Positions 1 through 9,231 of a stretch of DNA of 64,000 bases are shown here, in pieces. Where the stretch lies: contig JBAIAA010000598.1 in the NCBI GenBank assembly GCA_037893245.1, positions 352,081-416,080 on the forward strand. Reading direction: 5' to 3'. The first letter of the stretch is position 1. Every line of letters begins with the position of its first letter. Below the pieces are notes generated by a model. It did not search any database. It was not told the DNA's origin and worked only from the letters and a program-made list of their open reading frames with translations. Source of the DNA: Crossaster papposus. Taxonomy: Eukaryota > Echinodermata > Asteroidea > Velatida > Solasteridae. Made by a program: the position numbers and the translations under genes.

Positions 1-432
1 AAATAAATACTTCGTTGTCGTTGCTGTATATTTACAGCAAAATGTGTTGTTATAAAACAGTAATGTTGATGTGTCTTAACATAACGGAAGAAAATGCTTG
101 TTCTAAAGATGATGTTTCTTGTTCCAGTACAAAACTTTAATTTAACAGCGAACTTTCTGTAACCAAACTGAGAAATTCAGAAAAATGTACATAGACAGTA
201 CTAGTTTTGTTTATATGCAAAGAAATCTCAAACAGTAATATCTACTGTTATATATTGACATTTTCAACAGAAAAACAACTGTGAAGTTTCACAATTGTCA
301 ACAGTGTACCGCCTTTCCTCTCCACGTTGGTTTGTTCGGGCTCCGGTTTCTTCTCTCGAATCTCCCCATGTCTAAAACTCTAGTATAGATTCTGGGGCCC
401 GAACAAAGCAGCAGTGCAAATAGAGTACTAAT
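1..432. other. AT-rich DNA without a gene
   Basis: No open frame or repeat that I can support. The last 60 bases run into the SGNH pseudogene without a recognisable boundary. Confidence 0.5.
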
Positions 433-956
433 TTGACAGGTCCCGTGTGGATCGTTGGGGATTCCCTCATTCGCTGGGTAGCGCAGCCTTTGGATCCCAA
501 TATCACTGTGTTGTGGCAAGGCAAAACGGGTGCCGGGCTAAACGATCTTCCTGAATTACTACACAGTATGCAAGGGCCCCTTCCTTCCGTTATCATTGTA
601 CATTTGGGTTCAAATGACCTGGGCAATATTGATTTTTTCTCGATGCGACAACGCGTTGTGATTTTCATGCAGTTTTGTAGAAATGCATATCCAGATACAC
701 TTTTGATCTGGTCCGAAATACTCCCCAGGGCGTTCTATTACGGGGCCAATCCCCAGGACAGTATGGACAGGCAACGGCGAGCAGTTAACCGCTGGGCAAG
801 GTCCCGCTGCGGCAGATTGGGGCAATCAGTTTAAATCACCCCCAAATCATTCGAACCCATTTTCACTTGTATAGGCAAGATAGGGTGCATCTTTCACCCG
901 CTGGCAATACAATTTTCAGGGAAAATTTTCAGTCGGCCATTCGACACTTTATGTAA
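433..956 (+). pseudogene. SGNH/GDSL hydrolase-like domain fragment of a transposable element (Ngaro/tyrosine-recombinase type), frameshifted
   Basis: The open part (433-834) shows block I WIVGDSLIRW with the nucleophile-position Ser, then IVHLGSNDLG, then IWSEILPRAFYYGA and RRAVNRWARS. At about 825-834 the frame breaks. A -1 shift restores NHPQ, then HFHLYRQDRVHLSPAG with the terminal Asp-x-x-His pair, and a stop at 954-956. This block order is typical of the SGNH domain carried by Ngaro-type tyrosine-recombinase retroelements of marine animals (family knowledge). No recombinase or reverse transcriptase is seen beside it, so it is a relic. The first codon is TTG and no ATG is evident upstream. 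It shares its domain with the fragment at 42134-42484. Confidence 0.7.
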
Positions 957-1090
957 CCCAGCCGCCCCCTCACCCCAGCCGCCCCCTCACCCCAGCCGCA
1001 CCCCAGCCGCACCCTCACCCCAGCCGCACCCCAGCCGCACCCTCACCCCAGCCGCACCCTCACCCCAGCTGCACCCTCACACCAGCCACA
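957..1090. repeat. C-rich minisatellite, unit about 17 bp
   Basis: Tandem units of the form CCCAGCCGCACCCTCAC, with shortened variants, start right after the SGNH stop codon. About eight units are present and the last ones are diverged (ACCAGCCACACCC). Confidence 0.85.
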
Positions 1091-1611
1091 CCCTTACTTT
1101 ACCAAAAAAAATTCATCTTGTACCCCTACCCAGCCCCCATTTTAACCGTAGATGGGGTTGGTTATAGTGCAGGAATACAAGAAAATACAATTGGGTATCC
1201 TCGATCATTATGTGGTTCACGACTGGGTGCTCAAATCCTATGGAGATATATGGAGTATAAACAAAAGAGGGACAACGGTCGGACAATGCCCTGTCCACGA
1301 TCGAAGGTCTTTGGAAACTTGCGTGTGTGGGGTTTTTTTTTGGTTTTTTTTGTGGGGGGGGGGGGGGGGGGGGGCGGGGTCAGTTTAGATTGGTTTTTCC
1401 ATAAATATTGTAAGATAAATAGTTTGAGGTAACACCATATGGTAATTCTCTTAAGTGAGTTGTGTGGTTCTGTGAAGAACCGGAGGTTGGAGAGTTACGA
1501 TTCGTTTCAGTTCGCATTTTTTATTTGTATCCATCATGTTTTATGTTGATTTGGCCTGATCATTACCAGAACGTCTCACAAATGGTTCCTTTTTTCCCGT
1601 TTCTTTATTAG
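1091..1611. other. Non-coding DNA with a 21-bp poly-G run
   Basis: An uninterrupted run of 21 G lies at 1354-1374, preceded by T-rich tracts. Short open frames across it are products of the homopolymer. It ends in the pyrimidine tract and TTAG acceptor of exon A. Confidence 0.6.
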
Positions 1612-1827
1612 GAGATTCTGAGCGGGGAAGACAAGCTCGACAGAGGCAAGCGCCATCCTAGAGAAATATCTGGACGATGTTGGGGAGCTCCAAGGCAAGA
1701 TGGACACAGCCCGGCAGGAGCAGAGAGCGCACCTCCTAGCCAAGCTGGCTGCCAGGAAACGACTCAAGGAGGACTAATGACCGAGGAAGCGGTGGCTAAG
1801 CAGCTGGACCACATCACCAAGAAACAG
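1612..1827 (+). pseudogene. Coiled-coil gene, exon A (two frameshifts, donor lost)
   Basis: Acceptor TTTATTAG|GAG precedes EILSGEDKLD. A one-base insertion near 1642 shifts to the frame giving ASAILEKYLDDVGELQG, then KLAARKRLKED. A one-base deletion near 1776 shifts again to MTEEAVAKQLDHITKKQ. Correcting both leaves 216 nt (72 codons, phase 0 to 0), ending in CAG at 1827 like the other exons. The next bases are ATTAGA where GTTAGA would be a donor, so the first donor base appears mutated G to A. The charged heptad-like composition indicates a coiled coil. Function is not recognised. The exon cannot be translated through as it stands. Confidence 0.6.
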
Positions 1828-2607
1828 ATTAGATGGAGGAAATACGGTTTGTGCCAAAACTAGCAGAGACTTTAGAGCGCTTTTTCATCAAGAGAAACCT
1901 TTAATTGTATATGATCATACGACAGTTTCTTAAGTCTATACATATGTATTTAAAGGTTCTACGCAGACCTTTCGTGAAGAATTGCTGTTTAATAATTTAA
2001 AATGTGCCTTGGTGTGTAAGTAACAAGACCAACTATTCTTTTGGTACATATCGTTATGGGGACAACCCATAGGGTTTGTGTGTAAACTGAAATCTCTCTA
2101 ATCTCAAACTCAGAACACTCTAAAATTCAAAAATGTTCAGGATCACCCTAATTTGTCCTCTTCTTCAATTTCTTTCATTATACCCTAACCCGATTTTACC
2201 TTGTTCTACCTTAACTGAACACCCAACGCGCTATGGGGACTCGAAAATGTCCTCACTACTCGGTCTGTCTTTTCCAAACAAAAGAGCCTGTCCCCCTAAC
2301 GCGGTGAGTGCCTACCCAGGGGTGATAAAATGGTATAAAATGACATTAATTGGGGTTAATCACCGTAAATGTAATTGGCCCCCTCATTAACATGTTCAAA
2401 CACTGACAAATGGTGGCGCTGTTCGTGACGAACATTTGGCAACCCCCAAAAAGAAACAAAATTATAGTCTGCTACCTGACAATACGTCTGGACACGGCGT
2501 GCGTGCAGCATGCGATTCGCGTACGTAAATACATGTACAATGTACATGTACATGCACATGCGAGATGCCATGCACAAGCATACGCACGCAGCAGATTTTG
2601 TTCAGAC

Positions 2608-2760
2608 ATGGCGAGTGAAAACGACAGTTCGGGGCCGGGGAGCGCATATTCCACAGAATCGGACAAAATATCCGCAGTATCATCAGGTCCTACATCTGAA
2701 GAAGATATTCCACTTGACAATTCTTTTGACAATAACTTGAGTCGACCATCAACTGAATGA
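2608..2760 (+). CDS. Small acidic Ser-rich ORF, 50 aa, uncertain
   Basis: ATG at 2608 opens MASENDSSGPGSAYSTESD and ends SRPSTE-stop. The residues are Ser, Asp and Glu rich, as in the acidic N-terminus of many transposases, but nothing downstream continues it. It could be a chance ORF. The preceding TACATGTA palindromes are genome-wide sequence texture rather than a promoter signal I can defend. Confidence 0.15.
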   Translation: MASENDSSGPGSAYSTESDKISAVSSGPTSEEDIPLDNSFDNNLSRPSTE

Positions 2761-3328
2761 TTTTGCATCGATACGCGTGGCACATGATGCATACGTCACA
2801 ATTATGCCAATTTTACATGTTAATAAGCTACCATTCTAGGGGCGGGGCTGGTCCCCCAAAGCACTTCATTTTTTTTTGTTCATATTAATTACCCCAAAAT
2901 AAAACTTTTATGAACTGAAAATCACTCAATTAGTTATGATCTTTCATTTAAACTAATACAAACCACATTTCTAGGACCCTTAATATTGGTTTAATAACGG
3001 TTTCATTATGTATGTATTTTGCGAGTCCAACAATATTTCCTGGGATTGTTTTTAAACATTGGTTGACAAAATATATCTACATCAGGTATCTATCTAAAAA
3101 AGACAAACGGTGAAATGTCAGCATTGAGGAGATGGATGGTTTATATGTGAGGGGTTCTGGTAAAATGAGACGAAACTGGGCAGATGTTGACGTTGAAATT
3201 TTCTTGACAAGTTATGGCTGGTCAAAGTTCGCATTTATCAACATGTCGCAAAAGTAAAACGTTGAGAAAAGGACCCTGAAGTTTTGAGTTTTGCACAGGT
3301 GATATTGAACAATGCCAATTGTTTTTTC

Positions 3329-3677
3329 TTAACTAGTTCGCGCCGGATGACGTATATAAACGCAAAGTTTTCCCAAAATTCAAAACGGATGACGCATAAA
3401 CACGCCAAGTTCAAGTTCAGAAAATTTCCTTCAGCAGCGAGCAAGGCCGGAAATGCGTGGGTGTTCTTCCTGGCACTATCGGCCTGAATCGACTGGGACA
3501 AGGCGCGGGATTGTTTTTCACAAACCTCGCACCGAGACAGGTTCATGCCAGCATCTGTGGGTAACACACCCTGATAATTCTGGCCTTGCTCACTGCGAGT
3601 TGGTCACTGACAGCCTTGCTCATGACGTGTTTATTAGTCATCCAGCCATTTTAAATTTTCGAACTCAAACTGGTTAA
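3329..3677 (+). mobile_element. TTAA-flanked MITE, long-arm copy
   Basis: It begins TTAACTAGTTCGCGCCGG and ends with CTCAAACTGGTTAA. TTAA borders both ends. Inside are the family words GGATGACG and CGCATAAACACG and the inverted word GCTCATGACGTG, giving a fold-back arm longer than in the 245-bp copies at 41602 and 50159. Confidence 0.7.
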
Positions 3678-3830
3678 AAATAATTACAGAAGAATCATAT
3701 TTATACAATACGTCTGAATCAATCTCTCTTGTCCGATTGGTGGGAATGCACAGTTTCATTGCATGATTGCCCCTTTTGGCCTATCTAACCAATGTTACAG
3801 ATTTGAGCATTGAAAATAATAATTGTATGT

Positions 3831-3886
3831 GGTAACAGATGAAATATTGCATTCGCCTCGTGTTATGGAACATTGCATCTGTTACC
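3831..3886. repeat. Hairpin, first of a related pair
   Basis: GGTAACAGATG pairs with CATCTGTTACC across a loop of about 34 nt. The 3' side runs into ATTATTCTTGCCATCGCACTC, which recurs almost unchanged after the hairpin at 4427. Confidence 0.6.
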
Positions 3887-4426
3887 TCATTAAATTATTC
3901 TTGCCATCGCACTCCAAAGAAATATTATTTGTGACCCACTCCATCAAAATCAGGAATAAGTCTCGAAATGACTTTTTGAGATATACACATGGTGAAAAAG
4001 GGAATTTCATAAGCTTTCTAATGATACCCATCACAAGTGTGTATCTTCTTAGGTTAACGAGTTATGGTCTGATGAAAAACGACTTGGTCACGATTTTCAT
4101 CCATGCGTTCACTTCAACGGCCGATTGCGTAAAACGGCCCCAGCCACTTATTCCTGATTACGATGGAGCGGGTCACATTTGTGTATTATACAACATCTGA
4201 ATATGAACCCCCCTCATCTGATTGGTGGATCGTTGATCACGTGCATTTAATAATTTGTCCCAATGTTAGGCGTTACCGCCCGGCAAAAACGGTGAATAGA
4301 GCTTCCATTGTGTGGTCACATCATTGGTTGCTCTCTGACCAATCAGATGGCAATGATGTATTCAGGCCTTGTAAAAAGCAACAACTAATGTTTCACGTTC
4401 ATGCGATGGAAAGAATAATTTCATTT

Positions 4427-4493
4427 GGTGACAGATGGAATGAACCATTCCACTCAGCTTTGCCTCATGTCGTGGAACATTCCCTCTGTCACC
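4427..4493. repeat. Hairpin, second of a related pair
   Basis: GGTGACAG pairs with CTGTCACC, with a secondary GGAATG/CATTCC pairing inside. The same downstream ATTATTCTTGCCATTGCACTC follows. The two hairpins probably are terminal parts of one decayed element spanning about 3.8-4.5 kb. Confidence 0.5.
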
Positions 4494-4678
4494 TCATACA
4501 ATTATTCTTGCCATTGCACTCACAAACATTTATTTTTTGTTTACTACCATGCAAGATGCCATGTTGAAGCAAACCCAAATCCTCTGTCCAATCAATTTTT
4601 CTTCCCCAGTTATATAATTTTGACTATTATAAAACAACAAACTGACATATTTCCATTTTTTTTGTGTGATCCTTTTAG

Positions 4679-4774
4679 GTGTTGAAGGGCACGAACGAGG
4701 GTGCTTTTGCCATTGATACAGTCAACAGCAATGTCATGGCCGACGAGGCGCTGGAGGAGAGAAAGAAACTGCTG
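4679..4774 (+). CDS. Coiled-coil gene, exon B (intact)
   Basis: Acceptor CCTTTTAG at 4678 and donor GTGAGA at 4775 bound 96 nt, exactly 32 codons, phase 0 at both ends. It encodes VLKGTNEGAFAIDTV, then MADEALEERKKLL. There is no stop or frameshift, the only undamaged exon in the 5' block. The splice sites, codon-aligned ends and composition match exons A, C, D and E. Confidence 0.6.
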
Positions 4775-5335
4775 GTGAGATTTCCAATTGAATAAAGCTT
4801 GATTTTAAATTAACGATTGTTAAGAAGTCTGAACAGGTTTTATTTTTTTACAAAAAATACAACTTATCTTGTGCGACCCCAAACAAAAATGTGGCTCCAC
4901 ATGTAATAACCCGCTCAATGTTGAGAGAGTGAATATTTTGTAAAAGTCTTTGAATATCTACTGTTTCAGGTTTCATTCACAGAAATGTTGATTTTGATAT
5001 AAAGTTTTAAAAAAACGCCCATTTTGTGTGCATCGTTCTGTTGTTTTACAACAGAGCCAGCTATTTCAAAGCCTGTTTTCTCAGTTGTGTATTTTGAACT
5101 TGAAGATAGTAATCAATTTGCAAACGAGTCATATTTCTGAAACAGGAGGGGCTAATGAGCTCTATTACACATGTATATATCAAATGCTGACATTGTGGGG
5201 TTTTCAACCACGTATATAACCTATTTTTACTTTGTTTGCGACATAATAGCTTTGTTTGTGAAGCAGGTCACATAATGTACCATCTCACTTCTGATTGCCT
5301 CTTTTCTCCCCCCCCCCCCCCCCCAATCCCTACAG

Positions 5336-5578
5336 GAATAGCAAGAATCCCGCCAGGCCCAGCTGCATCTGTCCCAGCAGGCCAAGCTGAACCGAGCGGA
5401 AGAAAGTCTGGATGAGGAGCTGGCCACGACGACAGCTGCGGTGGAAGAGCAGCTGGAGGACCAGAAGAGGGCGCTCCTGTCGCGCCAGGGACTGGAGTTT
5501 GAGAAGGAGATGCAGGTGAAGCGCAAGACACTGACAGAGGAGGCTTCCAAGGAGTTGGTAGACGAGCACGAGAAGAAT
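5336..5578 (+). pseudogene. Coiled-coil gene, exon C (in-frame TAG)
   Basis: Acceptor CCCTACAG after a poly-C tract and donor GTGAGG at 5579 bound 243 nt (81 codons, phase 0 to 0). The second codon is TAG (5339-5341), probably a former CAG. Thereafter the frame is open: QESRQAQLHLSQQAKLNRAE, then EELATTTAAVEEQLEDQKRA, then EEASKELVDEHEKN. The heptad pattern and lack of glycine/proline fit a long alpha-helical coiled coil. Apart from the TAG the exon is well preserved. Confidence 0.65.
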
Positions 5579-5701
5579 GTGAGGGGGTTCTCCAGACACT
5601 TTGATTCAAATTTAAACTGGAATTTTATGAAAAACCTAATAAAAAATCCTGTTTGGGAGAATATTATGTTCACCCTTAAGGTTTTATTTGGCCAGGTTGG
5701 C

Positions 5702-6120
5702 ATATATGTGACCTGCTCTGTGAAAATGAGTCAAATGTCGACAATTTGACAAACAGAGTTATGTATACCATTAGAAAGAGTGCACTGTCTTTTTGTGGGA
5801 GGTCTGTAGCATATGTTGCGTTCTTGTGATATACCGATTTTTATTTTGACGATTGTGTGAAATATAAAAAACCCATTCATGACAAAACATGCATTAAACA
5901 AATTATTTCCCTTTAGGAGATGTATGCAATAGAAACCCTGTGTTAATTCAGCACGTTTTAATGAAGAAATTGAAAATATAGATCCTGACCAAGGTGAAAA
6001 TCATAAAATAGGAATATCAAATTTTCTTACGAAAACCCCCCTCTCCGCGTTCAACCACCCAAATCTCGTAAGTGCGCTGTACGACATCTGACTCATTTTC
6101 ACAGAGCAGGTCACATATGA
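5702..6120. mobile_element. MITE with TIRs of about 35 bp, probable TA target
   Basis: The left end TATGTGACCTGCTCTGTG, continuing AAAATGAGTCA, is repeated inverted at the right end (6082-6119, ...TCACAGAGCAGGTCACATA). TA is present at both edges, so a Tc1/mariner-type target duplication is likely. It has no coding capacity. Confidence 0.7.
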
Positions 6121-6411
6121 GCATCTTAATTGTGTCTTGTCCAAGTTTGGTTCATTGACTGACTGGCCATGGTGGCTAATTGTTTGTGCTTATGCAGTGC
6201 GAGTATGAGAGGTGATTGATAATGTTTTGTGGCCTCGAGGTAGAAGAGGTACATTTTTTGAAAATCAAACACATCTATTTCTTAACCTAGTTTCCTCCTA
6301 CATTTAACACACTTCTAGCGGACATTGGGCATACAGTTAGGATCCCTTCTAGGTACCCCAGGAAGTGATCCACAGCATCAATGAGGCAAAAAAACATTAT
6401 TTTGTTTGCAG

Positions 6412-6591
6412 ATGGAGAAGCTATTTCAGAACATGGATTTGGAGAAGGGCCGGCAGAAGGCGGCCCTGGCCGATCGCATCGCGGAGAAACGACAGCAGCA
6501 CAAGGAGTGACTACAGCAGAAGAACCAAGCCGAAATGTCCAAGAAAATATTGGATCAGAGAGCTGAGAGAGAGCAGCTCAACAATAAACAG
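6412..6591 (+). pseudogene. Coiled-coil gene, exon D (in-frame TGA)
   Basis: Acceptor TTTGCAG at 6411 and donor GTGGGA at 6592 bound 180 nt, 60 codons, phase 0 to 0, ending in CAG. It reads MEKLFQNMDLEKGRQKAAL, then ADRIAEKRQQHKE, then TGA (codon 33, 6508-6510; CGA to TGA is the simplest origin), then LQQKNQAEMSKKILDQRAER and EQLNNKQ. Strong coiled-coil composition. A MITE begins only 7 bases after the donor. Confidence 0.65.
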
Positions 6592-6598
6592 GTGGGAC

Positions 6599-6832
6599 CA
6601 GGGACCTGTTTCATGGAGCTGCTTAGCATGAGCATTTTTCTTTAGCAAAAACAGTGTTACCGACCAAGATTTCAAGGGATGTATGTTGTTTGTGACTGAT
6701 ATTCAGTTGGATTTGTTTTGGCTTAGCATGAAAAGCACATGGAATTTTGGCTGGTAACCTTTTTTTACTGAGCAAACTTCCTTTACACTTAGCAAATTTG
6801 TGTGCTAAGCAGCTCCATGAATTTGGCCCCTG
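6599..6832. mobile_element. MITE, about 234 bp, CAGGG termini
   Basis: The left end CAGGGACCTGTTTCATGGAG, continuing CTGCTTAGCA, is matched inverted by TGCTAAGCAGCTCCATGAAT and TTGGCCCCTG on the right. It belongs to the broad CAGGGCCCAATTT group that also includes 48425-48679. I could not define a clean target duplication. Confidence 0.75.
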
Positions 6833-7341
6833 CTCGATTAAGACAACGCCTTCTCTTGTCCAATTGTGTGTCGCCTAAACAAAGTGCTAAACTCTGTAAG
6901 ACCGTATGATCAGATCAACATGCTTTCATGGATTTTGATGAAACTTGGATGCAGTGACCCTTGGGTGAAGGATACAATTCTTCATCGGTTTACGGATGTC
7001 AAAAATCATGTCGGGGTAATTAGAGGCCATTGTTCAAATATGCTTCAAATTTTTCTGTGATGAATTTTATGGATTTTCATGCAACTTGGATGGGGGTTCA
7101 TTGCACTCTTTCTAAATTGGAGGTCAAGAGTTATCTAGAGGTCATTTGGGGTCGTCTTAAAAACAATAAACTGTATAATTTTACTTTTTTTAAGAACACA
7201 AAACATATAATATGTATCGATTGCAGGACTAAATAATGCCACAAGCAATACGAGGATCACTTGTTGAACATGTAGACTGCCTAATAAACCTCATGGACAA
7301 AGACAACAACCTAACCATGAAGTGATTTATGACGATGGGAC

Positions 7342-7680
7342 CAGTTCTGCACTCGGGTACTATGCACGCATTACGCGCTATCTAGACCAAAAACATTCAA
7401 GGCATAGTAACCATTTGTCAGTTCTGCATTCGAGTACTATACACGCATTACGCGCTCTCTAGACCAAAAGCATTTAAGGCATAGTATACCATTTGTCAGT
7501 TCTGCATTCGGGTACTATACACGCATTACGCGCTCTCTAGACCAAAAGCATTCAAGGCATAGTATACCATTTGTCAGTTCTGCATTCGGGTACTATACAC
7601 GCATTACGGGCACTATACACGCATTACGGGCTTTGTAGACCAAAATCATTCAAGGCATAGTATACTATTTGTCAGTTTTG
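7342..7680. repeat. Tandem repeat, 77-78 bp unit, about four copies
   Basis: Each unit starts CAGTTCTGCATTCGGGTACT, continues ATACACGCATTACGCGC, TAGACCAAAAGCATTCAAGG and ends ATAGTATACCATTTGT. Starts fall at about 7342, 7419, 7497 and 7575. The last unit contains an internal duplication of ACTATACACGCATTACGGGC. Confidence 0.85.
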
Positions 7681-7853
7681 CAAAATCTATAGAAAAACGA
7701 TTGTCAACTTTAAACCTGTTGGAAGTTTAAGCCTGATAAATTTTATTTATTCCGCGAAATTTTTTTTTCAAAATGCGCGCAAACCATCTACTAATGGACA
7801 TTTCCAAAGATGCGTCTCTAGAAGTTAAGATTTTCTCGTTGTGTTGTTTACAG

Positions 7854-7973
7854 TTAAAGGGGGCAGAACATCAAGCGCTGGTGGAATCACTAGAAGACGA
7901 GGAGAACGGGAAAGCTGAAAACATCATCTATCGGGTGCTACGGCAACGCCACATAAAGGAGCAAGTCCAATAG
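7854..7973 (+). pseudogene. Coiled-coil gene, exon E (terminal CAG changed to TAG)
   Basis: Acceptor TTTACAG at 7853 and donor GTTCGT at 7974 bound 120 nt, 40 codons, phase 0 to 0. It encodes LKGAEHQALVESLEDEENGK, then AENIIYRVLRQRHIKEQVQ, and its last codon is TAG. The other exons end in CAG before the donor, so this is most simply a C-to-T change. It could instead be a genuine terminal codon if the 5' half ends here. The next exon downstream (F) lies beyond an LTR retrotransposon. Confidence 0.6.
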
Positions 7974-8896
7974 GTTCGTCTGTCTGTCTGTCTGTTGTTC
8001 TCTTACATGTCTTATGTCAGTTTATTTGCAACAGACTGGTTTTTGTCTGGGCTGTCCGTCCGTCCATAGTCCATCTGTCTGTAGTCTGTATGTGTCATTC
8101 CGGTTAAAATCTTTGAAAAATTGGTCTTACATGTGAGGCATTTTGACAGAAAGGAACAAAACTGGGCAGATGCCAAAATGAGGGTCTGCAAGTGTTGAGA
8201 AAAAAGTACTTTGTTGGACTTCAATCGGACATTCGTGTGACGTGTTATGCCTGTTTAAAGTTTGCATTGATGGACACGACAAACAATAAAAACAAATGAG
8301 GAAAAGGCCCACAGATGTTCAATTTGTTTATTCGAGAAAAATGCCAAAATGCGTTTTTCATTAAAAACATTTTTATTCAACATATTTTATACTATAACTT
8401 TAAAACATGTGTAGTAGACATATCAAGAATTACAAATAAATAAATTTGAAAAAAATATTAAAAAATTGTCATTTCAGTTTTGGGCTGTTTTGAGTCTGTT
8501 CCAGGTTACGTCCCATTTTGCCATAACGCCTCAAATATAGGCAAAGTTGAAGTCCAATTGCAATCAAACTTGGGTCATGGATGCAATATTGTAATGTCTG
8601 CTGTACCTGTGTTTGCTAATTTTAAGTAACCCCCGCACTAGACTTGATGACAAGTCGTTAGATAGTCAGGTTTAATCCGTGTATTTCAGTCGAAGTTTAT
8701 CGGCACGGCTGGTTTAAGACTAGTAACGTGCCATATCTAACGACTTGATTAATACGTTCTCGCACCGTTATTCATATATGCGTGCAGCGCAATACATAAT
8801 GCAATGTATTTCTGCGGTGAGATCCAATGGCGCACTGGTATGCAAATGAATGCTGGTATGCATCCATTCCGTTATATGGGGAGTTCTTCTCAATAC
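7974..8896. other. Intron sequence upstream of the LTR element
   Basis: It contains a short (TCTG)n run at 7980-7996 and a dispersed repeat (8125-8310) related to 3130-3290. No exon or RNA gene is visible. Confidence 0.5.
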
Positions 8897-9180
8897 TGTA
8901 GCGCCGGCGCCGGGTTTGGGGCAGAGGGCGCTAGAACGATTCCACGGTGGAATCGCTCTGGTGGTTTCCGCGGGTGCGCGCGGGGGCCCGTGTTGGGTTG
9001 CGCGCGCGCCGAGCCAGTTAGAACCAGTCTTAGAGACCGCGTGTAAAGCGGAGTTTAGTACGACAGTTGTCAGTAGGGTTTTGGAGCAATAAACCAGGCT
9101 AAAGGCAGCCATTTTCACAGAAGGAGTGTTTCCGTGTGTCGGTTAATGCGTCAGGGAACCCCGGGAGAAATCTCGTTACA
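8897..9180 (+). repeat. 5' LTR
   Basis: 284 bp, TG...CA ends, GC-rich, with AATAAA at 9088. Identical to the 3' LTR at 12803-13086. Confidence 0.93.
9088..9093 (+). promoter_or_regulatory. AATAAA polyadenylation signal in 5' LTR
   Basis: AATAAA within GGAGCAATAAACCAGG, in the sense orientation of both the element and the surrounding coiled-coil gene. Confidence 0.5.
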
Positions 9181-9181
9181 T

Positions 9182-9199
9182 TGGTGGCAGCGGTGGCAT
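9182..9199 (+). promoter_or_regulatory. Putative primer-binding site
   Basis: TGGTGGCAGCGGTGGCAT starts one base after the LTR. TGG is the expected complement of a tRNA 3' CCA, but I cannot assign the tRNA. Confidence 0.4.
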
Positions 9200-9231
9200 A
9201 GACTGACGAAGGAAAACAGGTGAAGTTTGGC

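Larger units (their letters stand above)
1828..4678. other. Intron A-B: mobile-element debris
   Basis: It holds a TACATGTA-rich stretch (2528-2560), a small acidic ORF (2608-2760), a TTAA-flanked MITE (3329-3677) and a pair of related hairpins (3831-3886 and 4427-4493). The segment 3130-3290 resembles 8125-8310 (shared ACTGGGCAGATG and flanks), so an unnamed dispersed repeat is present in both. I see no exon in it. Confidence 0.5.

Noticed and set aside
5225-5749. ORFs on the minus strand over exon C
   Set aside because: They lie antisense to a well-defined coiled-coil exon with correct splice sites on the plus strand.
7342-7680. Second CRISPR-like impression (regular 77-78 bp spacing)
   Set aside because: The entire unit is repeated, with no variable spacers.
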